Assembly: GCF_954871325.1 (NCBI RefSeq)
Contig: NC_088776.1
Coordinates: 29,808,508-29,872,507 of the forward strand
DNA: 64,000 nucleotides
Source of the DNA: Gordionus sp. m RMFG-2023
Taxonomy: Eukaryota > Nematomorpha > Gordioida > Chordodea > Parachordodidae
Direction: 5' to 3'
Shown piece by piece: positions 42,571 to 53,869 of this stretch. A program made the position numbers and the translations under genes. Under the pieces are notes generated by a model that was given only the letters and a program-made list of their open reading frames with translations, was not told the DNA's origin and made no database searches. The number at the start of each line of letters is the position of its first letter. Positions within the stretch are counted from its first letter, which is position 1.

Positions 42571-42673
42571 TGTAATGTAAAAAATTAAAATCAGCCTTTA
42601 TTATTCAAATTAATCTCAAAATATATAATAATAATAAAAATAAACATTTTACAAAATATAACAATTTATTACA
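42571..42673 (-). repeat. 5' LTR of the Ty3/gypsy-type element (short)
   Basis: About 103 bases, TGTAATG...TTATTACA on the plus strand, matching 22558-22654 with a few small differences, including a six-base ATA repeat expansion. The MULE copy follows almost immediately. Confidence 0.7.
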
Positions 42674-42749
42674 TTTCATATATCATTCGAGTATCAAAAA
42701 ATGCTATTCTTATCACAGCTGTGTAATTTGTACTCCAAAAAACACAAAA

Positions 42750-44540
42750 TACATGCAAATTTTTCCCTAAATAGAGAAAGGTTATTTCCATAATCCACTT
42801 TTCATCTAGACTTGAATAGATATTATGAAAACAGGTAAATAAACCAAATTATATCTACCATGAAGAGGAAGGGTGGGTATTTTTAACACGCCACTAAGGT
42901 TAAAATATATATAACATTAAAATGAATATTATGACACTATTCTGTTCTGTTCGTTTATATCCCTAAAAAGAGAAAGGTTATTTCCATAATCCACTTTTCA
43001 TCTAGACTTGAATAGATATTATGAAAACAGGTAAGTAAACCACATTATATTTACCATGAAGAGTGGGGGGGGGGGGGGTTATTTCTAACATGCCACTAAG
43101 GTTAATATATATATAACATTAAAATGAATATTATGACATTTGAATCCCGGACAAAAATAACATAATGGAAATTTTTTATGTTTAATACTATTGATTTTAA
43201 AAATTGTATCTGATTATAAATTTTCAAAAAAAGTATTGATCCTAATCACTGATTACATAAGCTTATTTAATTCAAAGATTATCTCAAGTAATTGAACGCT
43301 ACCAAAAAATATACTATTTATTCTAAATAATATTTGTTTATTTTTATAAATATTATAATTTTTAATATATTTAATTCATCAAAGAAAACACAGGAGGGAC
43401 TATAATCTTAAAATAGAAAATTTTTTTTATTTGAAAGTTTCCAACTCCGGAAATGTTATTACATAATCTCAGTTAGTTCCCTGATATTATTATTATTTAT
43501 AACGTTGAAAGGAAAGTTATGCTCAAGAATAAATAAATTTATATATTTAAGTGGTATATTCTTTATAATTTTGAAACAAATTTTCATTTAGTTTTTTCAT
43601 TACTTTTTATAAAATTTTCTTTTACTATTTTAAACATTTTTGATAATTTTAATAAATTTTTTTGTTTATTCTCCGTTAAATAAACATGTTAAAATTTTTT
43701 ATCATAAAACTACGAAAAATTTTAAAAGATACAAATGTACATTATATAATGCTGAAAAATGCCAGTTATATTGAAATATTACAATGAAAATGACTATACA
43801 ATGGAAAATACGCCTCATATTCATCCTATAAACCCACATGAATATCAAATTGAAAATGCTATAAGAACGATGAAAAGAAAAGCCTCTGAAATAAATCAAA
43901 ATACTTGTCAAATATACGCAGAAGAAATGTATAAATTGTCTCCCGAATCCAGAAATAGACTTCCGAATGAAGGTAGTATCAAGAGGACACTTAGAAATCA
44001 CAAAATAAAAAGATTTCCTCCTATTCCGGCCTCTTCAGGTTAAATCATATTTATGTCTATAAATAACTTTTTAATTGAAAATATCTTTTTATATTAGAGG
44101 ATTAGGATACAACCGGATCTCCCACGAATGCGAGATTTCTTTTGAATGATAATGGCGGAGATTCTAATGAACGAATAATTATATTTGCCATCGATTATAT
44201 GCTTAAAATGTTAGCTGAAACGAAAACTTGGTATATAGACGGGAATTTTAAATTGGCTCCTCATTTATTTTTGCAGCTATATGTAATTAGAATACCTTTT
44301 AAAACACTGTTAATTACGGCGGTAATTTTTATCACAAAGAAAAACGTATACAACGTATGGAGAAATTTTTTTTTACTCGAAAAAGCCTAAGAACGAAATT
44401 TAGTCATAGATCCGATAACAATTTATATGGATTTTGAAAAGGCCGCAATCAATGCCGTCGAAAATCTCTAGGTTTCTTTTTACGATTTAATTACATCTAT
44501 ATACTATCGAGATATGTTAAGATCTTGTTTAAAATGTATT
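42750..44540 (+). mobile_element. MULE DNA transposon, copy 2, 3'-truncated or decayed
   Basis: The 5' region has a tandem duplication with a 196-base period (42774 and 42970), including a poly-G tract of 14 near 43066. The transposase gene follows. The whole 5' part matches 1-1172 inverted. No second terminal repeat was found downstream and coding similarity ends near 44540. Confidence 0.7.
43759..44540 (+). pseudogene. FLYWCH-type MULE transposase, N-terminal exon and start of DDE domain
   Basis: Exon 43759 to about 44038 holds the pre-catalytic region (LPNEGSIKRTLRNHK, then a proline-rich segment), followed by a 59-base intron with GT-AG ends. The second part has FLLNDNGGDSNERIIIFAID (44136-44195), then ETKTWYIDGNFKLAPHLFLQ (44218-44277) and LYVIRIPF. 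In MULE transposases the motif TW-x-x-DGTFK contains the first catalytic Asp; here it is present in WYIDGNFK. FEKAAINAVEN near 44434-44466 is the block around the second Asp. A TAG follows the intron, a frameshift lies near 44390 and the protein is truncated after about 44540, so it is inactive. Full-length relatives are about 500-700 residues. Confidence 0.82.
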
Positions 44541-45834
44541 TTGGACCGTGGACCTTGAAATTTTTTAAAATTCTATTTTCCTTTTTCTGTTGTTTTTAGG
44601 AATATTTTAAAAGGTTTTTTATGAGTGTAGGATGAACGCACCCACCTCTAGTAATTAATGAAAATTGATAAAGACATAAATATTAAATAAAACCTATACA
44701 ATAATTTTAATCTATATTTTTTCAACTTTTAGGTAGAGATATCATCATCCAAGGATGTTTTTATCATCTCTAGAATTGTTTCATTTGAATAATATAATTA
44801 TTATTCCATATATCATTTAATAAAATTATAATTATTTCTTTTCTGTAAATTTAAAAAATAAATTCATAAGCAAAATAATAATTGTTAGATTCGAAAAATA
44901 TAATACTCACTGCCGATAATCACATCTGTATGTATTTTGATTAAAATGGTCAGCATTTTTCATTACTTTTAGCAGTATTTAATTAAAATTGGGAGTAAAA
45001 AATATAATTTTGCAAGTTTTATATTGATTTTGTATTCAGTCAGTTAAATTCTTAAAGTAGGTAAATACTTTAATAAAATAATTTTTATCAAATAGAGGGG
45101 ATCAGATTGAATTGCAAATTTCCCATTTCGCCACAGAATTTATAATTATATTATTTAATAGCTTATCCTTATAAAAACAAAAAAGGGCGCTATTTAAGAG
45201 CTAGTAAATTGTAAAAAGCCTCTTATCTCCAACTGATATTTAAATTTTTAATATATTTCTAAAAAAAATGATTAAAATTTGTGTAAAAATAATATTTTTT
45301 TAAAAGTAAAAATTTGATTTTCAATAAATATCTAAAAGTTGATGAAAATGTAAGGTGAAGTAGATTTATTTAACTTTCGTTTTATTATTTAAAACCTCAA
45401 ATCCTCGAAGGAATTTGACATTTAATTAAATAGTGCGGAGCAGATCCAGGTCAAAAAATGATATGAATTTATGCCGGGCCAAAATAAAAAATCAGAGCTG
45501 GCTATTATCATTAATTAACTTATAATAATATTTAGCTTAAAGAGACTAGGTAATTTTTGAATTTATAAATCCGGACCAAAATAAAAAATCTGAGCTGGCC
45601 ATAATATTTTGCATAATATCAGAGAGACTAGGTATCCAATTCGATTATTTATTGCTTTGTTTAATTTTCACTAAACCTGGGTTCGGGATAAGTCCATAAC
45701 ATTATACATTATATTTATTAGTATTAATTAATAATTTAAGTTTTTGTTAGGTTTAATATTAATCACAAGTACTATTTTATTTTGAAAATTTTTATTTGGA
45801 AAAATTTTACAGGAATTTTTGACGATTTTCTCAA
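44541..45834. other. Unassigned sequence with a 96-base tandem duplication
   Basis: AT-rich and mostly featureless. At 45472 and 45568 a segment CCAAAATAAAAAATC(A/T)GAGCTGG with flanks is repeated with a period of 96 bases. No gene is recognised. Confidence 0.5.
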
Positions 45835-46945
45835 AAAATATTTTAGGGATTTTTTTTCCGGAGATATTTTTTCCTATTTTATAAAAATAATTTAATATTT
45901 TATAGGATTTGAAAAAAGGGAAATTTTTAGCGGGGAATTATTTTCTATGGAAATTTTTTTCTGTGGAATTATTTACCAAGGGAATTTTTTTCCGAGTATT
46001 TTTTTTCCGGAAAGTTTTTTTCCGGGGAATTTTTTTCCAGGGAATCATTTTCCTATGGATTTTTTTTACGGGGGATAATCATATTTTTTTCCCAGGGATT
46101 TTTTTTCCTGGGAGTAATCTTCCGGGGTATTTTTTTCCCGTGGATTTTTTTTCCGGAGAATTATTTACCTGGGAATTATTTTTCGGAGAATTTTTCCAGG
46201 GAATTATTTTCCAAGGAATTATTTTCCTTGGGATTTTTTTTCCGGGGAATTATTTACCAAGATAATTTTTTTCCGATTAATTTTTTTCCGGACAGTTATT
46301 TTCCGTAGAATTTTTTTCCAGGGAATTATTTTCCTGGGGATTTATCCAGGGAGTAATCTTACGGAGAATTTTTTTCCCGTGGATTTTTTTTCCAGGGAAT
46401 TATTTTCCTGGGGATTCTGTTTCCGGGGAGTAATCTTCCAGGGAATTTTTTTTCCGGAGAAAATTTTTACCTGGGAATTATTTTCCGGGGAATTTTTTTC
46501 CCGGGGATTTTTTTTCAAGCGAATTATTTTCCTGGGGAATTTATTTCCGATGAGTAATCTTCCGGGGAATTTTTTTCAGGGAATATTTTCCTGGGTTTTT
46601 TTTCCGGAAAGTAATCTTCCATGAAATTTTTCCCGGGGATTTTTTTTTCGGAGAATTATTTACCTGGGAATTATTTCCCGGGAATTTTTTTCCAGGAAAT
46701 TATTTTCCTGATGTTTTTTTTCCGGGGAGTAATCTTTCAGGGAATTTTTTTTCCAGGAATTCTTTTCCTGGGGAATTTATTTCCGAATAGTAATCTTCCG
46801 GGGAATTTTTTTCCAGGTAATTTTCCTGGGGATTTTTTTTTCCGGGGAGTTATCTTCCGGGAAATTTTTTCCCGGGGATTTATTTTCCGGGGATTTTTTT
46901 CCGGGATTTTTTTTCTGGGGTATTATTTTCCTAAGATTTTGAAAT
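45835..46945. repeat. GGGGAATTTTTTTCC minisatellite, 1.1 kb
   Basis: Dozens of degenerate 15-base half-units (GGGGAATTTTTTTCC, GGGAATTATTTTCC, GGGGAGTAATCTTCC) combine into longer units of about 45-60 bases. The plus strand is G/T-rich. Open frames of 81-121 codons on the plus strand encode only Phe/Gly/Ile-rich repeats and are artefacts. A short array of the same kind is at 1431-1578. Confidence 0.9.
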
Positions 46946-47233
46946 ATCTACTAAGAGCGCTATTAATACTTATTGGTATTTATTAATATATTTATTTTTT
47001 AATTGCGGATCATATCGTAATTAGCAGTGTTGTTAAACGCTACTTTTAAAAGTAGCGCGCTATCGCTACCGCAATCGTTTTCAAATGAGTAATGAGTAGC
47101 GCGCTATTGGCTACTTTTTACGCTATTTTGTTTTTTTTTTAAATATTTTTTACATCACTTTATTTACACAAATAAAATATTGGTATAAAAACATGACTAT
47201 AATTTGTTACACATATATATATATATAATTTAT

Positions 47234-47700
47234 TTAATATTTGCACTTTAATAATAATAACATTTCGGTACTCTCATCCTCAAGTCTAGAGCGACGATAA
47301 TAAAATATAAGCTTTTCCATACTAAATAATCGTTCAGCACTAGCACTTGAAGGCAACGCAGTATCAAATTTAATAAACACACTTTTTATATGAAAAAAAT
47401 CATCAAAGATATTTAAATGAATATTTTTAGGTTTAAAAAAGCATCTAGAGGTTCAATAATATTATTATTATTATTTCAAAAAAATCATCTATGGAAGGCC
47501 GCGGTTTCGATCTTATTATAGTATTAGTATCGTGGTTAGGCATGACATTTTTTAACGTTACCATCAGCCTATCAAGTTGCCATTTAGATTCAGTCAAATT
47601 AATGGCCAATTTAACTTGAAACTAGGATTAACGATAGTAGCTATTACATTATCATCATCATACAGATCTGGAAATCTAATTTATATAAAGCGATTGTATT
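47234..47700 (-). pseudogene. hAT transposase C-terminal third
   Basis: The minus strand reads RFPDLYDDDNVIATIVNPSF (about 47610-47680), then SKPRPSIDDFFE, then FIKFDTALPSSASAERLFSM (about 47320-47380) and RRSRLEDESTEMLLLLK, ending at a stop near 47234. This is the end of the RNase H core and the dimerisation region, including the conserved ERLFS where the third acidic residue sits. At least one frameshift splits it, between the IDDFFE block and EPLDAFF. The upstream catalytic blocks with both Asp residues are missing. Confidence 0.75.
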
Positions 47701-47939
47701 AGAATACCTTTTTAATTTTCAAAATTTAAATTTATTTGAAATTTAGATTCTATAAAAAATATTAAAATAGCATTAAATTATGATTAATAAATATTTAAAA
47801 ATACACAAGGTAATTAATAATATATTAATTTTGAATTTTATATTAATACTTTATATTAATATTATAGATTGTGTTGTAAATTAAGCCAATTTAAATTATG
47901 GCTAATCAAGCAATAAATCATTCATTTTATATAATTGTT

Positions 47940-48160
47940 TAATAGAAAATAAAAATAAAGTTTTGACCTTTTCTCAATGCCTTTTAGCATAGACTCTACC
48001 AGTGGTTGACAAAATTTTCTTGCATTGAAACCGATATCCAGTAGTAATTTTTTCTTCAAGATTAAAGTATTTTTTGAATTTTGGGAAAGGATAATCTATA
48101 TTTTTCTCATTTTTCAAAGAAATTTCGCTATCTTCAACAATCTCTCACATTTTTAATAAC
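47940..48160 (-). pseudogene. hAT transposase N-terminal remnant (BED-like)
   Basis: The minus strand gives KYFNLEEKITTGYRFQCKKI followed by LSTTGRVYAKRH, then in another frame LVESMLKGIEKR. The pattern resembles a decayed BED zinc finger and the helix after it. It belongs to the same dead element as 47234-47700; the region between is too degraded to read. Confidence 0.45.
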
Positions 48161-48445
48161 TAGATTTATAATGCTAACTAGATTTATAATGTATATTTTT
48201 AAATATAAATTTCAAAATTAAATTAAATGAAAGGATTATAATTTTAGATTTAATAAAAAATATATTTTAATAATTTTTAGATGTATATATTATGTAAAAT
48301 TGAAAGTAGCGAAATAGCGCGCTACTTCGCTACTTTCTAAATTAGTAGCGAGCTACCGCTATCGCTATTTTCTAAAAAAAGTAGCCAGCTAAAGCTACCG
48401 CTATTGAAAAAAGTAGTGCGCGCTTTTAACAACACTGGCAATTAG

Positions 48446-50230
48446 AAGATGCTTTTAGCTTTGTGTCAAAGTAGACATTGAAAAATTCAGAAGCTAGGCC
48501 AGTCAATACAGGAAAGATGAAATTCTAAGCTTCTTTTACAGTATGATTGACTGTTTAGCGTCATTTATTTATGTGAAATGCAATGACCCTTCTAAGAACG
48601 GTTAGAACAATGATAAAAATATTCTCGATATTTTGATAAATATTTTGTCAATGGAGTATTAAGGGAAATTTAGTTAAGTTTTTACAATATGTGGATGGAT
48701 ATGTATTTCTAACGTAATAAATGGTCAGAAATAATTTTACTAAAATGGTTCTTCTAAGTATGATTTGGATGCAATTTATTAAAGGTTTTTAATTGTATTA
48801 TTGAATTGACTAATTATTATTGATTAAATTATATTATTAGTTTTCGTTTAATAATAGGAAATAATATTAGCTTTATTATTAATCAATTTTTATTTTCTAT
48901 AAAAAAATATATACATTACCGGCCATAAATGACTGCCCACCCTGCATTTTTACATAAAAAAATTAACTTAAAACTTTTTGACTTATTTGGGTAAAAGCGA
49001 ATTGATTAATTTAAGATGCTTAGACATATTTAAAAATAAAAAACTCAGAATTTCTATAAATTTTTCTATGTAATTTTAGCCTTTGAAAACAACATGTCAA
49101 AAATGACCAATTTGGTAAAATAGGGTTCATTAGTTTTTTTCAGCAAAAATTTTAAGTTGCCCATTGATTTTAGAAAAAAGTCATTAATCACATTCTAATC
49201 TGCTTATTAATAACCATTTTTAATTATTTAAAAAAAAATTCTTAGATTTTTTTTGTTTTAAATCATTGTTTAAATAAACTTTTAGTATGACCTAATTTTT
49301 CAACAAATGCATATATTTCTATTAAAATTTAGTTCCTGAGTCTTTTTTTCCCGAAAATTTCTATCCCTGATTCAAAATATTATTTTTGTGAATTTTATAA
49401 TAAGATATATTGGTGGTGATATCTTATAGCCAAACTTTTAGATGGAACACGCAACAGGAAGGCAATATATGTCAATTCAGCGAAACCTTTGTTGCTTATC
49501 GCGAATAGATTTATAATGAAACTTTTATATCGAATCCACATTAATGAATGCTATTGCTCAAACACAATATAGCGAACCAAATATCACGAATTTTTTATAG
49601 CAAAACCAGCGAATATAATAAAGCAAAACTTTTATCGGAAGACCTATATCAAAAACTATTTTGCGAAGAATATCGCGATAATTGCTAATAGTTACTATTT
49701 TATTTTGAATAAGAGTTTTTAATTTTCTTCTAACGTTAATAAATTTATATAATGAGATTAATGAACTTAGATTTAATTTATAAATTTTTTTATTGGACTA
49801 AAGTTTTCTTGCCTCTCCTATCCTTTTCCTCTAAAGGAAGCGCGATAAAGAACTCAGGCTTTATTAATATCATCGAGTTCATTAATAAAATCTTGATCCT
49901 TACTGGCGAAATTTATATCTGAGTTGCGCCAATATTTATTATCTGATAAATACTTAATATTTATAAATTCATTAATCAGTTCTGCCAATTACTAACTAAA
50001 TATAACATTACTCTTTATTCTAACGAATTTTGAATGGCGATTCAAAAAAAAAATATTTTTGAATACTATGATTATACGATCTTTATCTCTTTTTGTTTAT
50101 TTAGATATAAAATATTACTTATATTTTAAATTTGATAGAAATTTGGATCTAATATTAAGACGTAGCCTTAACCACAATGTTTGGCAAACATTAATTCTAA
50201 ACTTTTAGCCAATGTATAATAATTACAATA
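48446..50230. other. Unassigned sequence with a GCGAA-rich patch
   Basis: Mostly featureless AT-rich DNA. At 49440-49690 words such as TATCGCGAA, CAGCGAA and AGCGAACC recur every 20-40 bases, comparable to 21130-21380. No protein similarity. Confidence 0.45.
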
Positions 50231-50639
50231 CATGTAGGCAGAGTTGGGCAGGTCCTCCGAAAAAAGAATCTAGATGCAGATTCTTTGTAAAAAAATGAAT
50301 CTTAGATACAGATACTAGTATCTTTTCAAAATATCAAAAATTTTATAAGATAAGAGATACTTGTATCTTTTGCCTAATTAGAGTATCTTAAATACAAGAT
50401 ACTTTTAAATTATCAATTAAATTAGAATAGTTTATAAAATACAGTTTTTATTATTTATTTGTGAAGAACATAACATACGCATATAATAAAAATGAGTATT
50501 TGCAATAATTAATAAAATTTTTAATGATGAGTTAATTATAATAATCAGGTATTTTAATTAGTGATAGACCATTCTTAGAATAGATAGAGAAGGGAGACTA
50601 GTACTTTTGTTGGAAGTTGAAATATTAATTTACAAAAGA

Positions 50640-50930
50640 GTATTTAAAATAGATTCATTATTTTATAAGATAATCAAATTTCTCAAATAATTTATCATTA
50701 GACCTTTTCCGTTTCGGCCTACTTAACATTGTTAAATTACCTTTCAACTGGAGCTGATAAAGGTATTGCTGTATTATATTTATAAAAAATTTCCTTAATG
50801 AAAGGATAATAATTAAGCATTTATAATGTATTTCGACTTTCTTTATAATTTAAAGCCTCCCTTTCATTGTTCTTTGTATTATTGAACTCAGTAACATTTG
50901 TTTCACCAAAAGAAAAATAATCGTTAAATG
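50640..50930 (-). pseudogene. hAT transposase C-terminal fragment
   Basis: The minus strand reads FIKEIFYKYNTAIPLSAPVE then R, and after a small disruption RPKRKRSNDKLFEKFDYL. This is the YNT-x-x-P-S-AP-x-ER-LF block and the following PKR-x-R-L-D-KLFE segment of hAT transposases. The catalytic core upstream was not recognisable. It belongs to the element at 50239-52959. Confidence 0.65.
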
Positions 50931-51504
50931 TATCATTGTTATATTTTGAGTTTGATTATATACTCTGGTACTATATCTAAGGCTTCTTTTATTAATATAT
51001 TTTGAAAGTATTTGTTTTTATCATCTGACTCAATTCATAATTTCTTAAAATATGGATGTGATATTGATGTCAAAAAAAACCTAATTATATTCAAATCATA
51101 GGAAAATATTTTCTTAAAATCAATTTCTCATACGACCCTATGCAGCTTTTAATAAAGGTAGCAATATTGTAAACTTGAGTATTTAAGATAACTTATGCCC
51201 CATTTAATCATACATAAATAATATACTTTAATATGTTTAAAAAAAATTTTGTTTAACCATTTTTCCTTTTTTTTGTTAGACATCTAACCCGTACATTGTC
51301 TTTTTAAATAAAATTTAAGATTTCGATGATTTACAGGAACTTATTTCCATAATTTAAATTTCACTACCATGAGTGTTAATCATCCTACAAATTAAAAAAT
51401 ATATTACATAAAATTGGTAATGATACTCTATCAAATTACATTTATATATAAAATATAATCTTTAATTATTTTGTTTTGGTGCTGTTATTTTTTATCTATC
51501 TACC

Positions 51505-51720
51505 TAGTGATATTAAAAGGTTCGTGAGCAGATTTTTAAAAACGGCCAACTCAATATTTCACACAAGATCTTACGCAAACCTGAAGATTTTCCTCATAGA
51601 AGGAACAAAGGTTTAGGCATACACTAACGAAATCTCAAGGCTTAGGCAATATTTTTCTGGCTATAATATTGAGATAGCTGTTTTAAGAACCTGCTCAAAA
51701 TGAGCCGTTTAATAACACTA
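51505..51720. mobile_element. 216-bp hAT fold-back MITE, older copy
   Basis: Same family as 29824-30046, sharing AGGAACAAAGGT, CTCAATATTTC and GGCTCATTTTGAGC-type ends. It is flanked by TATCTACC (51497-51504) and TATCTACT (51721-51728), an 8-bp duplication with one mismatch. It is more diverged than the copy inside the giant hAT and is nested in the GATAC element. Confidence 0.88.
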
Positions 51721-52967
51721 TATCTACTTTAATATGAGTTGTAAATTTTCCAGCTAATTTTGACATTATATTTAAAATATAGTGAAAAAAACTAAGGAAA
51801 TTAATATAAGATTCTGGAAGAAAATAAGATATATACTGTGATATGTAAAATTTTAAACATGAATATTAAAAAGTATCTGTATCTTTTGTCAAGAAAATGA
51901 AAAAGATACAAGATTCTTCAGAATAAAGGATCTTAGATACAGATACTAGTATCTTATTAATAATGTCAAAAAGATACTGAGTACAAGATACAAAAGGATC
52001 TTGTATCTTAGATACAAGTATTCGAGGTAAGTTAGACTGGGGTTAATCGAACTAATTTTTACAAAATTGTTTATAGCTCTTGTTGTTTTATAGATAATAT
52101 AAAAAATAATATATGATTGGAACCTAAAAATATACTCTATAAAGGTGCCTTATAAAAAATCTTAAGAATATAATGATTTTGTTAAATTTTATTTTTTGTA
52201 AAAGTGAAAATTTTGTTCAACAAGCCCCAATAGCGGGGTGAAGCAAACCACTTCAAGGGGCTTCCTAAACCATTGGTTTTTTTAGGCCATAATAAATTGA
52301 AATGCATTTTTATTTATTAATAATGATATGTATAGATAAATTTTATTATTTTATTGTTCAAAATATCATAATACTTATAAATTGAAGCTAATTATATATA
52401 AAAATAGAAACTTAATTTTGGCTAATTTAATAAATATTTGGACATAAAAAAATATGAATTTTAAGGAGAGATTAAAATTTCTCAGCATAAATCATAAATA
52501 CCAATCATAAACATCCATGAAATTGCCTTTTCAAGATTTTGAAATTTTTTTTATTATTAATTGTCATAATTGATATGATTTAGCAAACCCCTAGCTCTAA
52601 ATTGACAAATCATGATTGAAATAATATCTAGATTTGATAAATACTCATAAAATACCCAAATTATAGAAGAATGTTTAATTTGTAATAAAATTTAATTCAT
52701 ATAAATGATTATATATTTTAATAAAATAAAATTCTGTCATGTAAAAATCTTTTGAAAATTTCATCAAAATTTTATATCTTAAATAAAATTTTTAGTAATG
52801 AATTATTTCAAATATATTTTGTCCATAGATGTATACTAATGAAAACTATATTAGGATAAAATTTTAACCTTCTAGTATATTTAATTTTAAAATGAGATTA
52901 AGTGGTTTGCCAAGCCCAGGGGTTTACCTAATGCCAGTTTCCCCTACTGCCCAACTCTGCATGTAGG

Positions 52968-53867
52968 TTATACTTCAACATATATTATTTATTTTTTACC
53001 CTTAATTACTCGGAATTAAAACAACTTAAAGAAATTTTACTCAATTCCCAAAAATTATTTTGTTAAGTAAAAATTTTAATTTCCTCAGGATTGAATTTCT
53101 TAGAATATATAATATATCACGATTTTCTATTTTTTTGAGTGCTTAAGCATGATTTTTTGAGTTTTAAAATTAATCATTACTCTATATCTCCTGGTTTATA
53201 GAGGTGGGGGTAAACATTTTTCCAAGAAAGTATCTAGACAATGATATCAAATGGCCAATAAAATGATTTTGGATATTATTAAAACTACCCATCACTTTAT
53301 CTACTCGTATCAAGGTTTGGAGAAATTTAAATTTCTTTTACAAGAAATATCCGACAAGGACATCAAATGAAAGCTAATAAAAATTATTTTTGAATAATAT
53401 TATCCCTCTTGGTTTTTGATAAATATCCATAGTAAAATCCATAGTAAAAGATCGAGCTGCCATAAAAAAATTTTTTATTTATGATATTTAATTCAAAGTA
53501 TCATTGATATAATAAATCAGAAGATACTATCTTGTCGGAGCCGCCATGGTTTGTGAGCTTGGTTGTAAATTGATAAATACTCCCATGTAGTAAATTAGTA
53601 ATCGTATAAAGGTAAAATTTGAAATATCGCTTTATTTGACCCTATTAAAATCGTACATTTTTGTCTTCAAATAACAATTTAAAATGTTTTATATAATTTA
53701 TAGTTGTGTATTGATATCTTTTAGAAAAATTAATTAAACAAATATTTTATTTGACAACTCCCTGCTCACTTTAACAGATGATCACATATCATATTGAGTT
53801 AATTTACTTTATTTATTCAACCATTTCAATTTATGAAAAACAGAATTATAATTAATAATATCTGACT
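52968..53867. other. Unassigned sequence
   Basis: AT-rich, with no coding similarity, terminal repeats or tandem repeats that I can support. Confidence 0.5.
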
Positions 53868-53869
53868 TA

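Larger units (their letters stand above)
22558..42673 (-). mobile_element. Ty3/gypsy-type LTR retroelement, broken, with two nested hAT insertions
   Basis: Minus-strand order is 5' LTR (42571-42673), gag-like region with zinc knuckles, protease, reverse transcriptase, RNase H, integrase and 3' LTR (22558-22654). That order, with integrase last, fits Ty3/gypsy. A primer-binding-like TGGCGCAGTC occurs near 42520 on the minus strand, as in insect gypsy-group elements primed by serine tRNA. Two hAT elements (23393-24573 and 24796-39649) sit inside the integrase region, each with a perfect 8-bp duplication. The element's own sequence is about 4 kb. It is a fossil with numerous breaks; by eye about a tenth of aligned LTR positions differ, so it is not recent. 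Confidence 0.88.
47025..48437 (-). mobile_element. 1.4-kb hAT element, decayed
   Basis: Ends CAGTGTTGTTAAACGC and the complement of CAGTGTTGTTAAAAGC are flanked by an 8-bp duplication with one difference (GTAATTAG at 47017-47024 and GCAATTAG at 48438-48445). Subterminal AGTAGCG/CGCTACT repeats lie at both ends (47040-47130 and 48305-48425). The minus strand encodes pieces of a hAT transposase. Confidence 0.9.
50239..52959 (-). mobile_element. 2.7-kb hAT element with GATAC subterminal repeats
   Basis: Ends CAGAGTTGGGCAG and the complement of CAGAGTTGGGCAG are flanked by a perfect 8-bp duplication CATGTAGG (50231-50238 and 52960-52967). Subterminal AGATACAAGATAC-type repeats lie at 50300-50405 and 51860-52035, a layout known for hAT families with CAGAGTTGGG ends. 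Sequence from 52036 to about 52940 differs in style and contains inverted pieces (AAACCACTT at 52242, AAGTGGTTT at 52899), so another element may be nested there. Confidence 0.88.

Noticed and set aside
22558-42673. Possibility that the integrase and protease belonged to a Polinton or a DIRS-type element
   Set aside because: Protease, reverse transcriptase, RNase H and integrase occur in Ty3/gypsy order, with short flanking repeats that begin TG and end CA. No protein-primed polymerase, capsid gene or tyrosine recombinase is visible.
45909-46986. Three adjacent plus-strand frames of 81-121 codons rich in Phe, Gly and Ile
   Set aside because: They are read-through of the GGGGAATTTTTTTCC minisatellite. 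There are no conserved domains, and the frame changes with every unit-length change.
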